Shown piece after piece: positions 36,142 through 45,201 of a DNA stretch of 64,000 nucleotides (position 1 is the stretch's first letter; each line of letters starts with the position of its first letter). The notes beneath the pieces were generated by a model. It saw only the letters and a list, made by a program, of their open reading frames with translations. It was not told the DNA's origin and searched no databases. Origin of the DNA: Burkholderia latens (lineage in GTDB: Bacteria > Pseudomonadota > Gammaproteobacteria > Burkholderiales > Burkholderiaceae); NCBI RefSeq assembly GCF_902499045.1, contig NZ_CABVPL010000025.1:24748-88747 (forward strand), in the 5' to 3' direction. The position numbers and the translations under genes are program-made.

Positions 36142-37083
36142 TCAAAGCTCGTACGATTCGGATTCGCCCTTGAGCGCCTGCTCGATCAGCTTGCGGTTCA
36201 GCGTCGGCGACAGCAGCTCGACGAGCGTATACACATAGCTGCGCAGGTAGGCGCCCTGCTTGAGCGCGACGCGCGTCACGTTGCTGCCGAACAGATGGCC
36301 GACCGGAATCAGCCGCAGGCTGCGGTCGCGCTCGGGGTTGAACGCGATGTCGGCCATGATCCCGACCCCGAGACCGAGCTCGACATAGGTCTTGATCACG
36401 TCGGCGTCGATCGCCTCGAGCACGATGTCCGGCGACAGCCCGCGCAGCGCGAACGCGTGGTTGATCTTCTTGCGGCCGGCGAACGCGTCGTCGTACGTGA
36501 TCAGCGGGTACTGCGCGAGATCGTCGAGCGTGACCGGCTTGCGCTCGAGCAGCGGGTGATCGGCCGGCACGACGGCCGCGTGATGCCACTGGAAGCAGGG
36601 CAGCGACACAAGTTCCTTGTAGTCGGCGATCGCCTCGGTCGCGATCGCGAGATCGGCCTGATCGTGGATCACCATCTCGGCGACCTGCGTCGGGCTGCCT
36701 TGCAGGATCGACAGGTGCACCTTCGGAAAGCGCTTCTTGAACTCGGCGATCGCGGCAGGCAGCGAGTAGCGCGCCTGCGTGTGCGTCGCGGCGATCGTCA
36801 GGTTGCCCTGATCCTGTGCCGCATAGTCTTTTCCGACCCTTTTCAGGCTTTCGACCTCCTGCAGGATCCGCTCGACCGACGCGAGGATGATCCTGCCCGG
36901 CTCGGTCAGCGAGCGCACGCGCTTGCCGTGCCGCGTGAAGATCTCCACGCCGAGTTCGTCCTCGAGTTCGATGATCGCCTTCGACACCCCCGGCTGCGAC
37001 GTATACAGCGCCTTGGCGGCCTCGGTGAGGTTGAAATTCTGCCGGACGGCCTCGCGCACGAAGCGAAATTGGTGCAGGTTCAT
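36142..37083 (-). CDS. cysB: LysR-family regulator CysB of sulfur assimilation
   Basis: 313 residues. The N-terminal LHQFRFVREAVRQNFNLTEAAKAL and TSQPGVSKAIIELEDELGVEIFTRHGKRV are typical of CysB/Cbl, and the effector domain has TTHTQARY-like ATHTQARYSLP, known to bind the sulfate or O-acetylserine signal. It diverges from the cysI operon and is the obvious activator of that operon. CysB and the closely related Cbl cannot be separated fully by eye. Confidence 0.92.
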   Translation of the reverse strand: MNLHQFRFVREAVRQNFNLTEAAKALYTSQPGVSKAIIELEDELGVEIFTRHGKRVRSLTEPGRIILASVERILQEVESLKRVGKDYAAQDQGNLTIAATHTQARYSLPAAIAEFKKRFPKVHLSILQGSPTQVAEMVIHDQADLAIATEAIADYKELVSLPCFQWHHAAVVPADHPLLERKPVTLDDLAQYPLITYDDAFAGRKKINHAFALRGLSPDIVLEAIDADVIKTYVELGLGVGIMADIAFNPERDRSLRLIPVGHLFGSNVTRVALKQGAYLRSYVYTLVELLSPTLNRKLIEQALKGESESYEL

Positions 37084-37299
37084 TTATAACCCTTCCGCAT
37101 ATCAACAGAATTTTTTAGTCGTTTGAAATATAAGGCGAGTTTATTACGATTCACCCGAGTTTTTCAAATATGGATATCTGTTTTCGTCATTAGCAATCCA
37201 GCCGGGCAGCGGAAGGCCGGCTAGGGCGGCGGAACGGAGATTCGGGCGCGACGTGGCTAGGACGTCGCGCAGTCACCACGAAAACCCTGGGGTCCCCGA
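37084..37299. promoter_or_regulatory. Divergent cysB/cysI regulatory region
   Basis: 216 bases, AT-rich between about 37084 and 37200 in a GC-rich window, between a CysB gene and the cys operon it should activate. Several TTTGAAATATAAG- and TTCAAATATGG-like stretches could be CysB sites, but no single site is certain. Confidence 0.5.
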
Positions 37300-38979
37300 A
37301 TGTATCAGTACGACCAGTACGACCAGACGATCGTCGACGAGCGAGTCGCGCAGTACCGCGATCAGGTGCGCCGCCGCCTGTCGGGCGAGTTGAGCGAAGA
37401 CGAGTTCCGTCCGCTGCGCCTGCAGAACGGCCTGTACATGCAGCGCCACGCGTACATGCACCGCATCGCGATTCCGTACGGCAACCTGCGCAGCGAGCAG
37501 CTGCGGATGCTGGCGCGCATCGCGCGCGAGCACGACCGCGGCTACGGGCACTTCTCGACGCGCTCCAACATCCAGTTCAACTGGGTCCAGCTCGAAGAAA
37601 CGCCGGAGATCCTCGCGAAGCTCGCGTCGGTGCAGATGCACGCGATCCAGACGTCGGGCAACTGCATCCGCAACATCACGGCCGACCAGTTCGCCGGCGT
37701 CGCGCAGGACGAAGAGATCGATCCGCGCCCGTGGGCCGAGATCCTGCGCCAGTGGTCGACGTTCCATCCGGAATTCGCGTGGCTGCCGCGCAAGTTCAAG
37801 ATCGCGGTGTCGGGCTCGAAGCATGACCGCGCGGCCGTGCAGATCCACGACCTCGGTGTGTACCTGAAGAAGAACGCGCAGGGCGAGGTGGTCGCGAGCA
37901 TCCTCGCGGGCGGCGGCCTCGGCCGTACGCCGATCGTCGGCGCGGTGATCAAGGAAGATCTGCCGTGGCAGCACCTGCTCACGTACTGCGAAGCCGTGCT
38001 GCGCGTGTACAACCGCTACGGCCGCCGCGACAACCTGTACAAGGCGCGGATCAAGATCCTCGTGAAGGCGCTGTCGCCGGCGAAGTTCGCGCAGCAGGTC
38101 GACGAAGAATGGCAGCACCTGAAGGACGGCCCGTCGACGCTCACGCAAGCCGAAATCGACCGCGTGTCGCAGTACTTCAAGCCGCCCGTCTACGAGAAGC
38201 TCGCGGACACCGACGCGTCGTTCGAGCAGCACCTGCTCGAGAACAAGGCGTTCGCGCGCTGGGTCGAACGCAACGTCGCGCCGCACAAGGTGCCCGGCTA
38301 TGCAGCCGTCACGCTGTCGCTGAAGGACCACCGCGTGGCCCCCGGCGATGCGACGGCCGAGCAGATGGAGCAGGTGGCGGACTGGGCCGACGCGTACTCG
38401 CTCGGCGAACTGCGCGTGTCGCACGAGCAGAACCTGATTCTCGCGAACGTGAAGAAGCGCGACCTGTTCGCGCTGTGGGAAAAGGCGAAGGCGGCCGGTT
38501 TCGCGACGCCGAACATCGGCCTCCTGACCGACATCATCGCGTGCCCGGGCGGCGACTTCTGCTCGCTCGCGAACGCGAAGTCGATCCCGATCGCGCTCGC
38601 GATCCAGCAGCGTTTCGACGATCTGGACTACGTGTACGACCTCGGCGACCTGTCGCTGAACATCTCCGGTTGCATGAACTCGTGCGGTCATCACCACGTC
38701 GGCAACATCGGCATCCTGGGCGTCGACAAGGACGGCGCCGAGTGGTACCAGGTGTCGCTCGGCGGCGAGCAGGGCACGGGCCGCAACGGCGCACGCCTCG
38801 GCCGCGTGATCGGGCCGTCGTTCTCCGCGGAAGAAGTGCCGGACGTGATCGCGAAGCTGATCGACACGTTCGTCGAAGCGCGCATCGACGGCGAGCGCTT
38901 CATCGACACGTACGACCGCATCGGCATCGCGCCGTTCAAGGAGCGCGTGTATGCGGCGCGCCAGGCAGTGAACGCGTAA
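37300..38979 (+). CDS. cysI: Sulfite reductase, hemoprotein (siroheme) subunit
   Basis: Reduces sulfite to sulfide with siroheme and a 4Fe-4S cluster. 559 residues. Siroheme/cluster cysteines appear in CPGGDFCSLA and SGCMNSCGHHHVGN. RHAYMHRIAIPYGN and GHFSTRSNIQFNW are the substrate-binding arginine region. No flavoprotein CysJ gene is next to it, so the electron donor is probably ferredoxin or another reductase. The gene begins with a near-tandem repeat, giving YQYDQYDQ. First gene of the cys operon. Confidence 0.95.
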   Translation: MYQYDQYDQTIVDERVAQYRDQVRRRLSGELSEDEFRPLRLQNGLYMQRHAYMHRIAIPYGNLRSEQLRMLARIAREHDRGYGHFSTRSNIQFNWVQLEETPEILAKLASVQMHAIQTSGNCIRNITADQFAGVAQDEEIDPRPWAEILRQWSTFHPEFAWLPRKFKIAVSGSKHDRAAVQIHDLGVYLKKNAQGEVVASILAGGGLGRTPIVGAVIKEDLPWQHLLTYCEAVLRVYNRYGRRDNLYKARIKILVKALSPAKFAQQVDEEWQHLKDGPSTLTQAEIDRVSQYFKPPVYEKLADTDASFEQHLLENKAFARWVERNVAPHKVPGYAAVTLSLKDHRVAPGDATAEQMEQVADWADAYSLGELRVSHEQNLILANVKKRDLFALWEKAKAAGFATPNIGLLTDIIACPGGDFCSLANAKSIPIALAIQQRFDDLDYVYDLGDLSLNISGCMNSCGHHHVGNIGILGVDKDGAEWYQVSLGGEQGTGRNGARLGRVIGPSFSAEEVPDVIAKLIDTFVEARIDGERFIDTYDRIGIAPFKERVYAARQAVNA

Positions 38980-39004
38980 CCAACCGGGTACAAGGAATTT
39001 GCAG

Positions 39005-39547
39005 ATGGCTTCGATTATCAAGAACCGCGCAGTGATCGACGACGCATGGCAGGTCGTGCGCGCGGCGGAAGACGGCGCGCTGCCCGCGGTCGACGCGTTG
39101 CCGGCCGGCAAGGTGCTGGTGCCGTTCGCGCTGTGGCAGGCCGAGCGCGCGGCGCTCGTCGCTGCGAAGACGAAGGACGAACTCGGCGTGTGGCTCGCGC
39201 CGGACAACGAGCCGGCCGATCTCGTGGCCGATTTCGGCGCGATTTCGCTGATCGCCGTCGATTTCCCGCGCTTCGCGGACGGCCGCGGCTACAGCATCGC
39301 GCGGCTGCTGCGCGAGCGCCACGGCTGGACGGGCGAACTGCGCGCGATCGGCGACGTGCTGCGCGACCAGCTGCTGTACATGTCGCGTTGCGGCTTCGAC
39401 GCGTTCGCGGTGCGTGCCGACAAGGACATCCACGACGCGTTGAACGCGTTCACCGAATTCACGCAGCGTTACCAGGGCGCGTTCGACGAGCCGGCACCGC
39501 TGTTCCGCCGCCGCGAGGCTGCGCCCGACGCCAAGGTGAGCGCATGA
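39005..39547 (+). CDS. DUF934 family protein of sulfate assimilation operon
   Basis: 180 residues, the DUF934 protein found in most beta-proteobacterial cys operons. It has KVLVPFALWQAERAALV, VDFPRFADGRGYSIARLLR and GDVLRDQLLYMSRCGFDAF, the conserved core. A role in sulfite reduction or as an electron-transfer helper of CysI is suggested by conserved location but not proven. The ATG at 39005 has AAGGA upstream. Its stop overlaps the cysH start. Confidence 0.92.
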   Translation: MASIIKNRAVIDDAWQVVRAAEDGALPAVDALPAGKVLVPFALWQAERAALVAAKTKDELGVWLAPDNEPADLVADFGAISLIAVDFPRFADGRGYSIARLLRERHGWTGELRAIGDVLRDQLLYMSRCGFDAFAVRADKDIHDALNAFTEFTQRYQGAFDEPAPLFRRREAAPDAKVSA

Positions 39548-40296
39548 GCACCGCGACCGCCACCGCGCTGACGCCGGAACTCGCCGCGAAGATCGAGCGC
39601 CTCGACGCGCTGCTCGCGCAGATCGGCGCGAGCCACGACAAGGTGAAGCTCGCGAGCAGCCTTGCGGCGGAAGACATGCTGCTCACGCACGCGATCCTGT
39701 CGAAGCGCGTGCCGATCGGTATCTTCTCGCTGAACACCGGCCGTCTGCACGCGGAAACGCTCGGCATGATCGACCGCGTGCGCGAACGCTACGGCTACGA
39801 AATCGAGCAGTTCCACCCGCGGCAGGACGCGGTCGACCAGTACGTCGCCGAGCACGGCCTGAATGCTTTCTACGAAAGCGTCGAGCTGCGCAAATCGTGC
39901 TGCCACATCCGCAAGGTCGAGCCGCTGAACCGCGCGCTGGCCGACGTCGGCGCGTGGGTCACGGGCCAGCGCCGCGAGCAGTCGGTCACGCGTGCGGAGC
40001 TGCACGAGGAAGAACAGGACGACGCGCGCGGGATCGCGAAGTACAACCCGCTCGCCGACTGGACGGAAGCCGACGTGTGGGCATACCTCGAGGCATTCGA
40101 CGTCCCGGTGAACCCGCTGCACGCGCGCGGCTATCCGAGCATCGGCTGCGAGCCTTGCACGCGCGCGATCCGCCCCGGCGAGGACAGCCGCGCGGGCCGC
40201 TGGTGGTGGGAGTCGCGCGACACGAAGGAATGCGGGCTGCACATCACGACGATCACGCCGATTCCCGCGAACGCCGAGGCCGGCGCCGCGCGCTGA
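39544..40296 (+). CDS. cysH: Adenylylsulfate (APS) reductase, 4Fe-4S type
   Basis: 250 residues. Reduces APS to sulfite with thioredoxin. The 4Fe-4S ligands CC at 119-120 and CxxC at 202-205 (GCEPCTR), and the catalytic cysteine C230 in KECGLH mark the APS-reducing bacterial form, in contrast to E. coli CysH which lacks the cluster and uses PAPS. No APS kinase (cysC) is found here, which fits. Starts at ATG overlapping the DUF934 stop (ATGA). Confidence 0.94.
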   Translation: MSTATATALTPELAAKIERLDALLAQIGASHDKVKLASSLAAEDMLLTHAILSKRVPIGIFSLNTGRLHAETLGMIDRVRERYGYEIEQFHPRQDAVDQYVAEHGLNAFYESVELRKSCCHIRKVEPLNRALADVGAWVTGQRREQSVTRAELHEEEQDDARGIAKYNPLADWTEADVWAYLEAFDVPVNPLHARGYPSIGCEPCTRAIRPGEDSRAGRWWWESRDTKECGLHITTITPIPANAEAGAAR

Positions 40297-40371
40297 ACGC
40301 CGACAAGAAACCGAATATTGCGCCGCCTGCGACAGCGGGCGGCACGAACCCAGAAGAGAAGGACTGAAATC

Positions 40372-41334
40372 ATGAGCACGACGCTCGAGCAATCCGCCTT
40401 TGCCCCGCCCACCGGTGCCGACAACCGCATGGGCCACCTCGACTGGCTCGAAGCCGAGTCGATCCACATCCTGCGCGAACTCGTTGCCGAATGCAGCAAG
40501 CCGGCGCTGTTGTTCTCGGGCGGCAAGGACTCGGTCGTCGTGCTGCACCTCGCACTGAAGGCGTTCGGCCTCGGCGCGAACCGCAAGACGACGCTGCCGT
40601 TCCCGCTCGTGCACATCGATACGGGCCACAACTACGAGGAAGTGATCGACTTCCGCGATCGCCGTGCGAAAGAGCTCGGCGCCGAGCTGGTGGTCGGCCA
40701 CGTCGAGGATTCGATCAAGCGCGGCACGGTCGTGCTGCGCCGCGAAACCGATTCGCGCAACGCCGCGCAGGCCGTCACGCTGCTCGAGACGATCGAACAG
40801 CACGGCTACACCGCGCTGATCGGCGGCGCGCGCCGCGACGAAGAGAAGGCGCGTGCGAAGGAGCGGATCTTCTCGTTCCGCGACGAATTCGGCCAGTGGG
40901 ATCCGAAGGCGCAGCGCCCGGAACTGTGGAGCCTGTACAACGCGCGCCTGCACAACGGCGAGCACCTGCGCGTGTTCCCGATCTCGAACTGGACCGAACT
41001 GGACGTGTGGCAGTACATCGCGCGCGAGAACCTCGAACTGCCGTCGATCTACTACGCGCACCAGCGCGAGATCGTGCGCCGCAATGGGCTGCTCGTGCCG
41101 GTCACGCCGCTCACGCCGATGCGTGAAGGCGAGACGAGCGAGATCGCGCAGGTCCGCTTCCGCACGGTCGGCGACATCAGCTGCACGTGCCCGGTCGCGA
41201 GCGACGCGGACAACGTCGAGAAGATCATCGCCGAGACGGCCGTGACCGAGATCACCGAGCGCGGCGCGACCCGGATGGACGACCAGGCGTCCGAAGCCGC
41301 GATGGAACAGCGCAAGAAGCAAGGTTATTTCTGA
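40372..41334 (+). CDS. cysD: Sulfate adenylyltransferase subunit 2
   Basis: Small subunit of ATP sulfurylase; makes APS from sulfate and ATP. 320 residues. The PP-loop SGGKDS is at residues 49-54, and VHIDTGHNYEEVIDFRD, GGARRDEEKARAKER and NWTELDVWQYI are CysD blocks. It works with CysN, encoded 22 bases downstream. It lies in the operon cysI-DUF934-cysH-cysD-cysN-cobA. Confidence 0.96.
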   Translation: MSTTLEQSAFAPPTGADNRMGHLDWLEAESIHILRELVAECSKPALLFSGGKDSVVVLHLALKAFGLGANRKTTLPFPLVHIDTGHNYEEVIDFRDRRAKELGAELVVGHVEDSIKRGTVVLRRETDSRNAAQAVTLLETIEQHGYTALIGGARRDEEKARAKERIFSFRDEFGQWDPKAQRPELWSLYNARLHNGEHLRVFPISNWTELDVWQYIARENLELPSIYYAHQREIVRRNGLLVPVTPLTPMREGETSEIAQVRFRTVGDISCTCPVASDADNVEKIIAETAVTEITERGATRMDDQASEAAMEQRKKQGYF

Positions 41335-41356
41335 AGCACACGAGGACATTCACATC

Positions 41357-42673
41357 ATGAGCATCATCGAGAACACCGAAGACCTCGGCGTGCTGCGTTT
41401 CATCACCGCGGGCAGCGTCGACGACGGCAAGAGCACGCTGATCGGCCGCCTGCTGTACGACAGCAAGGCCGTGCTGTCCGACCAGCTGTCCGCGCTGTCG
41501 CGCGCGAAGAACAAGCGCACCGTCGGCGACGAGATCGACCTCGCGCTGCTGACGGACGGGCTCGAGGCCGAGCGCGAGCAGGGCATCACGATCGACGTCG
41601 CGTACCGCTATTTCGCAACCGCGAAGCGCAAATTCATCATCGCCGACACGCCGGGCCACGAGCAGTACACGCGCAACATGGTCACGGGCGCATCGACCGC
41701 GCACGCTGCAATCATCCTCGTCGACGCGACGCGTGTGACGATCGAGAACGGCGTCGCGCAACTGCTGCCGCAGACGAAGCGCCACAGCGCGATCGTGAAG
41801 CTGCTCGCGCTGCAGCACGTGATCGTCGCGATCAACAAGATGGACCTCGTCGACTACAGCGAAGCGCGCTTCAACGAGATCCGCGACGCGTACGTCGCGC
41901 TCGCGAAGCAGCTCGGGCTGAACGACGTGCGCTTCGTGCCGGTGTCGGCGCTGAAGGGCGACAACATCGTCGGCGCGAGCGAGCGCATGCCGTGGTACGC
42001 GGGCGAGCCGCTGCTCGACGTGCTCGAATCGCTGCCGGTCGAGACGCAGGCGCATGACGCGTTGCGCTTTCCGGTGCAGTGGGTCGCGCGCCAGGACGGC
42101 AGCTCGGCCGATGATTTCCGCGGCTACATGGGCCGGATCGAGTCGGGCGAAGTGAAGGTCGGCGACACGATCGTCGTGCTGCCGTCGAACCGCTCGGCGA
42201 CGGTCGCCGAGATCATCGCGCCGGTGCCGGGCGGCACCGCGGCCGTGCCGCACGCGTTCGCGGGACAAACGGTGACGATTCGCGTCGAGGAAGACGTCGA
42301 CGTGTCGCGCGGCGACATGTTCGTGACGACCGCCGAGCCGGTCGAGCCGGCGAAGAAGCTCGAGGCGGACCTGTGCTGGTTCGACGAGACGCCGCTGTCG
42401 CCGCAGCGCAAGTATCTGCTGAAGCAGACCACCAGCACGGTGTTCGCGAAGATCGGCGCGGTCAAGGAGGTGCTCGACGTGCATACGCTGTCGCACGCGA
42501 CCGACCGTCAGGAACTGAAGATGAACGACATCGGCCGCGTGGCGCTGACGCTGCAGAAGCCGATCGTCTGCGACACGTACGATGCGCATCCGGGCACCGG
42601 CGCGTTCGTGCTGATCGACGAGGCGACGCATCACACGGTCGCCGCGGGGATGATCCGGGCATTTTCGGCATAA
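41357..42673 (+). CDS. cysN: Sulfate adenylyltransferase subunit 1 (GTPase)
   Basis: 438 residues. GTP hydrolysis drives APS synthesis by CysD. G1 GSVDDGKS at residues 19-26, G3 DTPGHEQY, G4 NKMD and G5 SALKGDN follow the translation-factor pattern. It ends after the beta-barrel domains and lacks a C-terminal APS kinase (CysC) fusion, so the pathway stops at APS here. Confidence 0.96.
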   Translation: MSIIENTEDLGVLRFITAGSVDDGKSTLIGRLLYDSKAVLSDQLSALSRAKNKRTVGDEIDLALLTDGLEAEREQGITIDVAYRYFATAKRKFIIADTPGHEQYTRNMVTGASTAHAAIILVDATRVTIENGVAQLLPQTKRHSAIVKLLALQHVIVAINKMDLVDYSEARFNEIRDAYVALAKQLGLNDVRFVPVSALKGDNIVGASERMPWYAGEPLLDVLESLPVETQAHDALRFPVQWVARQDGSSADDFRGYMGRIESGEVKVGDTIVVLPSNRSATVAEIIAPVPGGTAAVPHAFAGQTVTIRVEEDVDVSRGDMFVTTAEPVEPAKKLEADLCWFDETPLSPQRKYLLKQTTSTVFAKIGAVKEVLDVHTLSHATDRQELKMNDIGRVALTLQKPIVCDTYDAHPGTGAFVLIDEATHHTVAAGMIRAFSA

Positions 42674-42767
42674 CGGGCATAAACGGCATGACCGGCGCGC
42701 AGCGCAGCCGTTGCGGCGGCGCGCGCCGGACGCCGCCCGCACGAGCACGACTAGCGAAGCGACAAAC

Positions 42768-43517
42768 ATGGGCAAGGTATATCTGATCGGAGCAGGGCCG
42801 GGCGCGGCGGACCTCATCACCGTGCGCGGAATGCGGCTGCTCGAGCAGGCCGACGTGGTGCTGCACGACGCGCTCGTCGAGGCGGCGATGCTCGACTACG
42901 CCCCGAACGCGCGCAAGATCGCGGTCGGCAAGCGCTGCGGGCAGCGTTCGACCGCGCAGCACTTCATCAACAAGCAGATCGTCGACGCGGCGCGCGAGCA
43001 TGCATGCGTCGTGCGGCTGAAGGGCGGCGATCCGATGTTGTTCGGCCGCGCGGAAGAGGAAATGCGTGCGCTCGAGGCGGCCGGCATCGACTACGAGGTC
43101 GTGCCGGGTATCACCGCGGCGCTGGCCGGCGCGGCGGCGCTCAAGCGCTCGCTCACGCTGCGCGGCGTGTCGCGCAGCGTCGCGTTCGCGACGCACAGTC
43201 GCGCACCGGGCAGCGATGAAATCCGCGAAGCCGCGCGCGCCGATTCGATCGTCTACTACATGGGCCGCGACAGCGCGCCCGGCATCGCGCAGGAGTTGAT
43301 CGACGCGGGCCGGGCGCCGGCGACGCCGGTCGCGATCGTCGAGGCGTGCAGCACCGCGCGCGAACGCACGCTGACGCTGACGCTCGCGCAGATGGCCGCG
43401 GGCGACGCGCAGGCGTGGCTCGACCCGGCCGAACCGAGCCTGCTGATGATCGGCGATGCGTTCGCCGAGCGCGCGCGGCCCGCGAAAGCGGGCGATGCGT
43501 TGCGCAACGCCGCTTGA
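42768..43517 (+). CDS. cobA: Uroporphyrinogen-III C-methyltransferase
   Basis: 249 residues. SAM-dependent SUMT, adds two methyl groups to uroporphyrinogen III to make precorrin-2, the branch to siroheme and cobalamin. N-terminal VYLIGAGPGAADLITVRG, VVRLKGGDPMLFGRAEEE and VVPGITAALAGAAA are signature blocks. It lacks the CysG oxidase/chelatase half. Last in the cys operon, likely to supply siroheme for CysI; a terminator follows. Confidence 0.94.
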   Translation: MGKVYLIGAGPGAADLITVRGMRLLEQADVVLHDALVEAAMLDYAPNARKIAVGKRCGQRSTAQHFINKQIVDAAREHACVVRLKGGDPMLFGRAEEEMRALEAAGIDYEVVPGITAALAGAAALKRSLTLRGVSRSVAFATHSRAPGSDEIREAARADSIVYYMGRDSAPGIAQELIDAGRAPATPVAIVEACSTARERTLTLTLAQMAAGDAQAWLDPAEPSLLMIGDAFAERARPAKAGDALRNAA

Positions 43518-43574
43518 CGCGGAGGAGCGGGCCGCGCGGCAGCTGATGCGGCGATTGCGCCCGATAGACGAAAG

Positions 43575-43607
43575 AAAAGCGCTGGCTTCCGAAGCCAGCG
43601 CTTTTTT
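43575..43607. terminator. Bidirectional terminator between cobA and cbiX
   Basis: Perfect stem AAGCGCTGGCTTC/GAAGCCAGCGCTT with a tiny loop and A and T runs on its flanks. Confidence 0.93.
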
Positions 43608-43640
43608 GTTTGGGCCCGCCGCTACGGCTCGCCGCTTCGC

Positions 43641-44024
43641 TTACGCGCCGCGTCCGATCTGCTCGATGCAGTAGCGTGCGATCGCGTCGAGCACGCCGTC
43701 GTCCTCGCCGACGGCCGTCGCGCAACGGATGTCGACGCCCGGATGCGCGGCGCGGCACGCGTCGACGAGCTGCGGCAGGTCGCGGCGGACGTGGCCGCCC
43801 TGGCCGAAGAACACCGGCACGACGGTGATTTGCGTGCACCCGGCCGCGACCTGCGCGGCGACGGCCGTGTCGAGCGACGGCGTCATCAGTTCGAGGAACG
43901 CGAGCGACACGTGCGGCGCGGGCGCGCCGGCGCCGCGCAGCCGCGCGGCCAGCCGCTCGAACGGCTCGGCCCAGCGCGCGTCGCGTGCGCCGTGGCCGAA
44001 CAGGACGATGCCTTGCGAACTCAT
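43641..44024 (-). CDS. cbiX: Sirohydrochlorin chelatase, CbiX small type
   Basis: 127 residues, single-domain form (CbiX-S) that inserts iron or cobalt into sirohydrochlorin. The N-terminal SQGIVLFGHGARDARW holds the metal-site histidine, with VPVFFGQGGHVRRDLPQ carrying the second. It lies 25 bases after lptG on the same strand, facing cobA, so it could be cotranscribed with lptFG although its function belongs with cobA and CysI. Confidence 0.9.
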   Translation of the reverse strand: MSSQGIVLFGHGARDARWAEPFERLAARLRGAGAPAPHVSLAFLELMTPSLDTAVAAQVAAGCTQITVVPVFFGQGGHVRRDLPQLVDACRAAHPGVDIRCATAVGEDDGVLDAIARYCIEQIGRGA

Positions 44025-44049
44025 GTCGATGCCTCCGTCGTGACGGCGC

Positions 44050-45198
44050 TCAGTGCCGGTCGACCCACTTGAGCGCGAACAGGCCGAGCGCCAGATAGAT
44101 GAGGCCCGGCGTGGCCGCGGTCAGCGGCGCCGGCCATGTGTTGAGCGTGCCGATGTGCGAGAACAGCGTGTTGAGCAGCTGGAAGCTCATCCCGAGCATG
44201 ATGCCGCCGAACACTTTCACGCCCACCACGCCGGCGCGCGTATGCAGATACGCGAACGGCAGCGACAGCACGAGCATCACGAACACAGCGAACGGGTAGA
44301 GCAGCTTGCGCCACAGCGCGATGTCGTAGCGCTGCGTGTCCTGCTGGTTTTCGCGCAAGTGCTGGATGTAGCGGAACAGGTTGACGATCGACATGCGCTC
44401 CGGCGACACGAGCAGCACCGACAGGATCTGCGGCGTCAGGTCCGAGCGCAGCCGGTATTCGGGCAGCGTGACCTGCTGCGACCGGTACACGGGGTTCAGC
44501 GCGTCGGCCGGCTCGCCGCTGATCGGCTTGATCGGCGTCAGCTCGGTTTCCGTCACGCCCTTGAGCAGCCAGTGGCCCGGCGGCTCGTAGCGGCCCGTCT
44601 GCGCGATTCGCACGTTCTGCAGCTGGAATTTGGAGTCGAACTCGTAGATGCGCACGTTGCTGATCGTCGAATCGGGCGACAGGCTCCCGACGTTGACGAA
44701 GCGCGTGACCTGCTCGCCGTTCTCGCGGGCCGCGAGCGTGTCCTTCACCCACACGCCCGACTGGAAGTTCGACGACACCGATGCGCCGAGCGCCTGCAGC
44801 CGCACGCGTTCGGACAACTGATCGGCGTACGGGCCGACGAATTCGCCGATCAGGTACGTGACGATCACGAGCGGAATGCCGATCTTCAGCAGCGAGCGCA
44901 GCGCCTGGTTGGTCGCGAGACCCGACACGCGGAAGATCGTGAATTCCGAGTTCGCGGCCATCTGCGCGAACACGTAGATCGCGCTGATCAGCGCGGCGAC
45001 CGGGATGATCTCGTAGAAGCGCGAAGGGGTCTGCAGCGCGACGCGCAGCACCGCATAGCCGAACTTGTAGTTGCCGTGCCCGACGGAGTTCAGTTCGCTG
45101 ATCAGGTCGAAGAAGAAGAACAGGCCCGAGAACGCGAACAGGATGAAGATGAACGTGACGTAGATCTGCCGCGCGAAGTATTTTTCATAGAGCCGCAT
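44050..45198 (-). CDS. lptG: LPS export ABC transporter permease LptG
   Basis: 382 residues, inner-membrane protein with six predicted helices: three N-terminal ones, then a large periplasmic domain around residues 115-280 and three C-terminal ones. The start RLYEKYFARQIYVTFIFILFAF and the end segments (LPFAYLHTRAGVVGVKVFGGI) are typical of LptG. It works with LptF and LptB to extract lipopolysaccharide. Starts 3 bases after lptF. Confidence 0.94.
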   Translation of the reverse strand: MRLYEKYFARQIYVTFIFILFAFSGLFFFFDLISELNSVGHGNYKFGYAVLRVALQTPSRFYEIIPVAALISAIYVFAQMAANSEFTIFRVSGLATNQALRSLLKIGIPLVIVTYLIGEFVGPYADQLSERVRLQALGASVSSNFQSGVWVKDTLAARENGEQVTRFVNVGSLSPDSTISNVRIYEFDSKFQLQNVRIAQTGRYEPPGHWLLKGVTETELTPIKPISGEPADALNPVYRSQQVTLPEYRLRSDLTPQILSVLLVSPERMSIVNLFRYIQHLRENQQDTQRYDIALWRKLLYPFAVFVMLVLSLPFAYLHTRAGVVGVKVFGGIMLGMSFQLLNTLFSHIGTLNTWPAPLTAATPGLIYLALGLFALKWVDRH

Positions 45199-45201
45199 CG
45201 A

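Noticed and set aside
37273-39207. Long minus-strand frame of 644 codons opposite cysI
   Set aside because: Shadow of cysI, biased to arginine, aspartate and leucine without any recognisable domain or ribosome-binding site.
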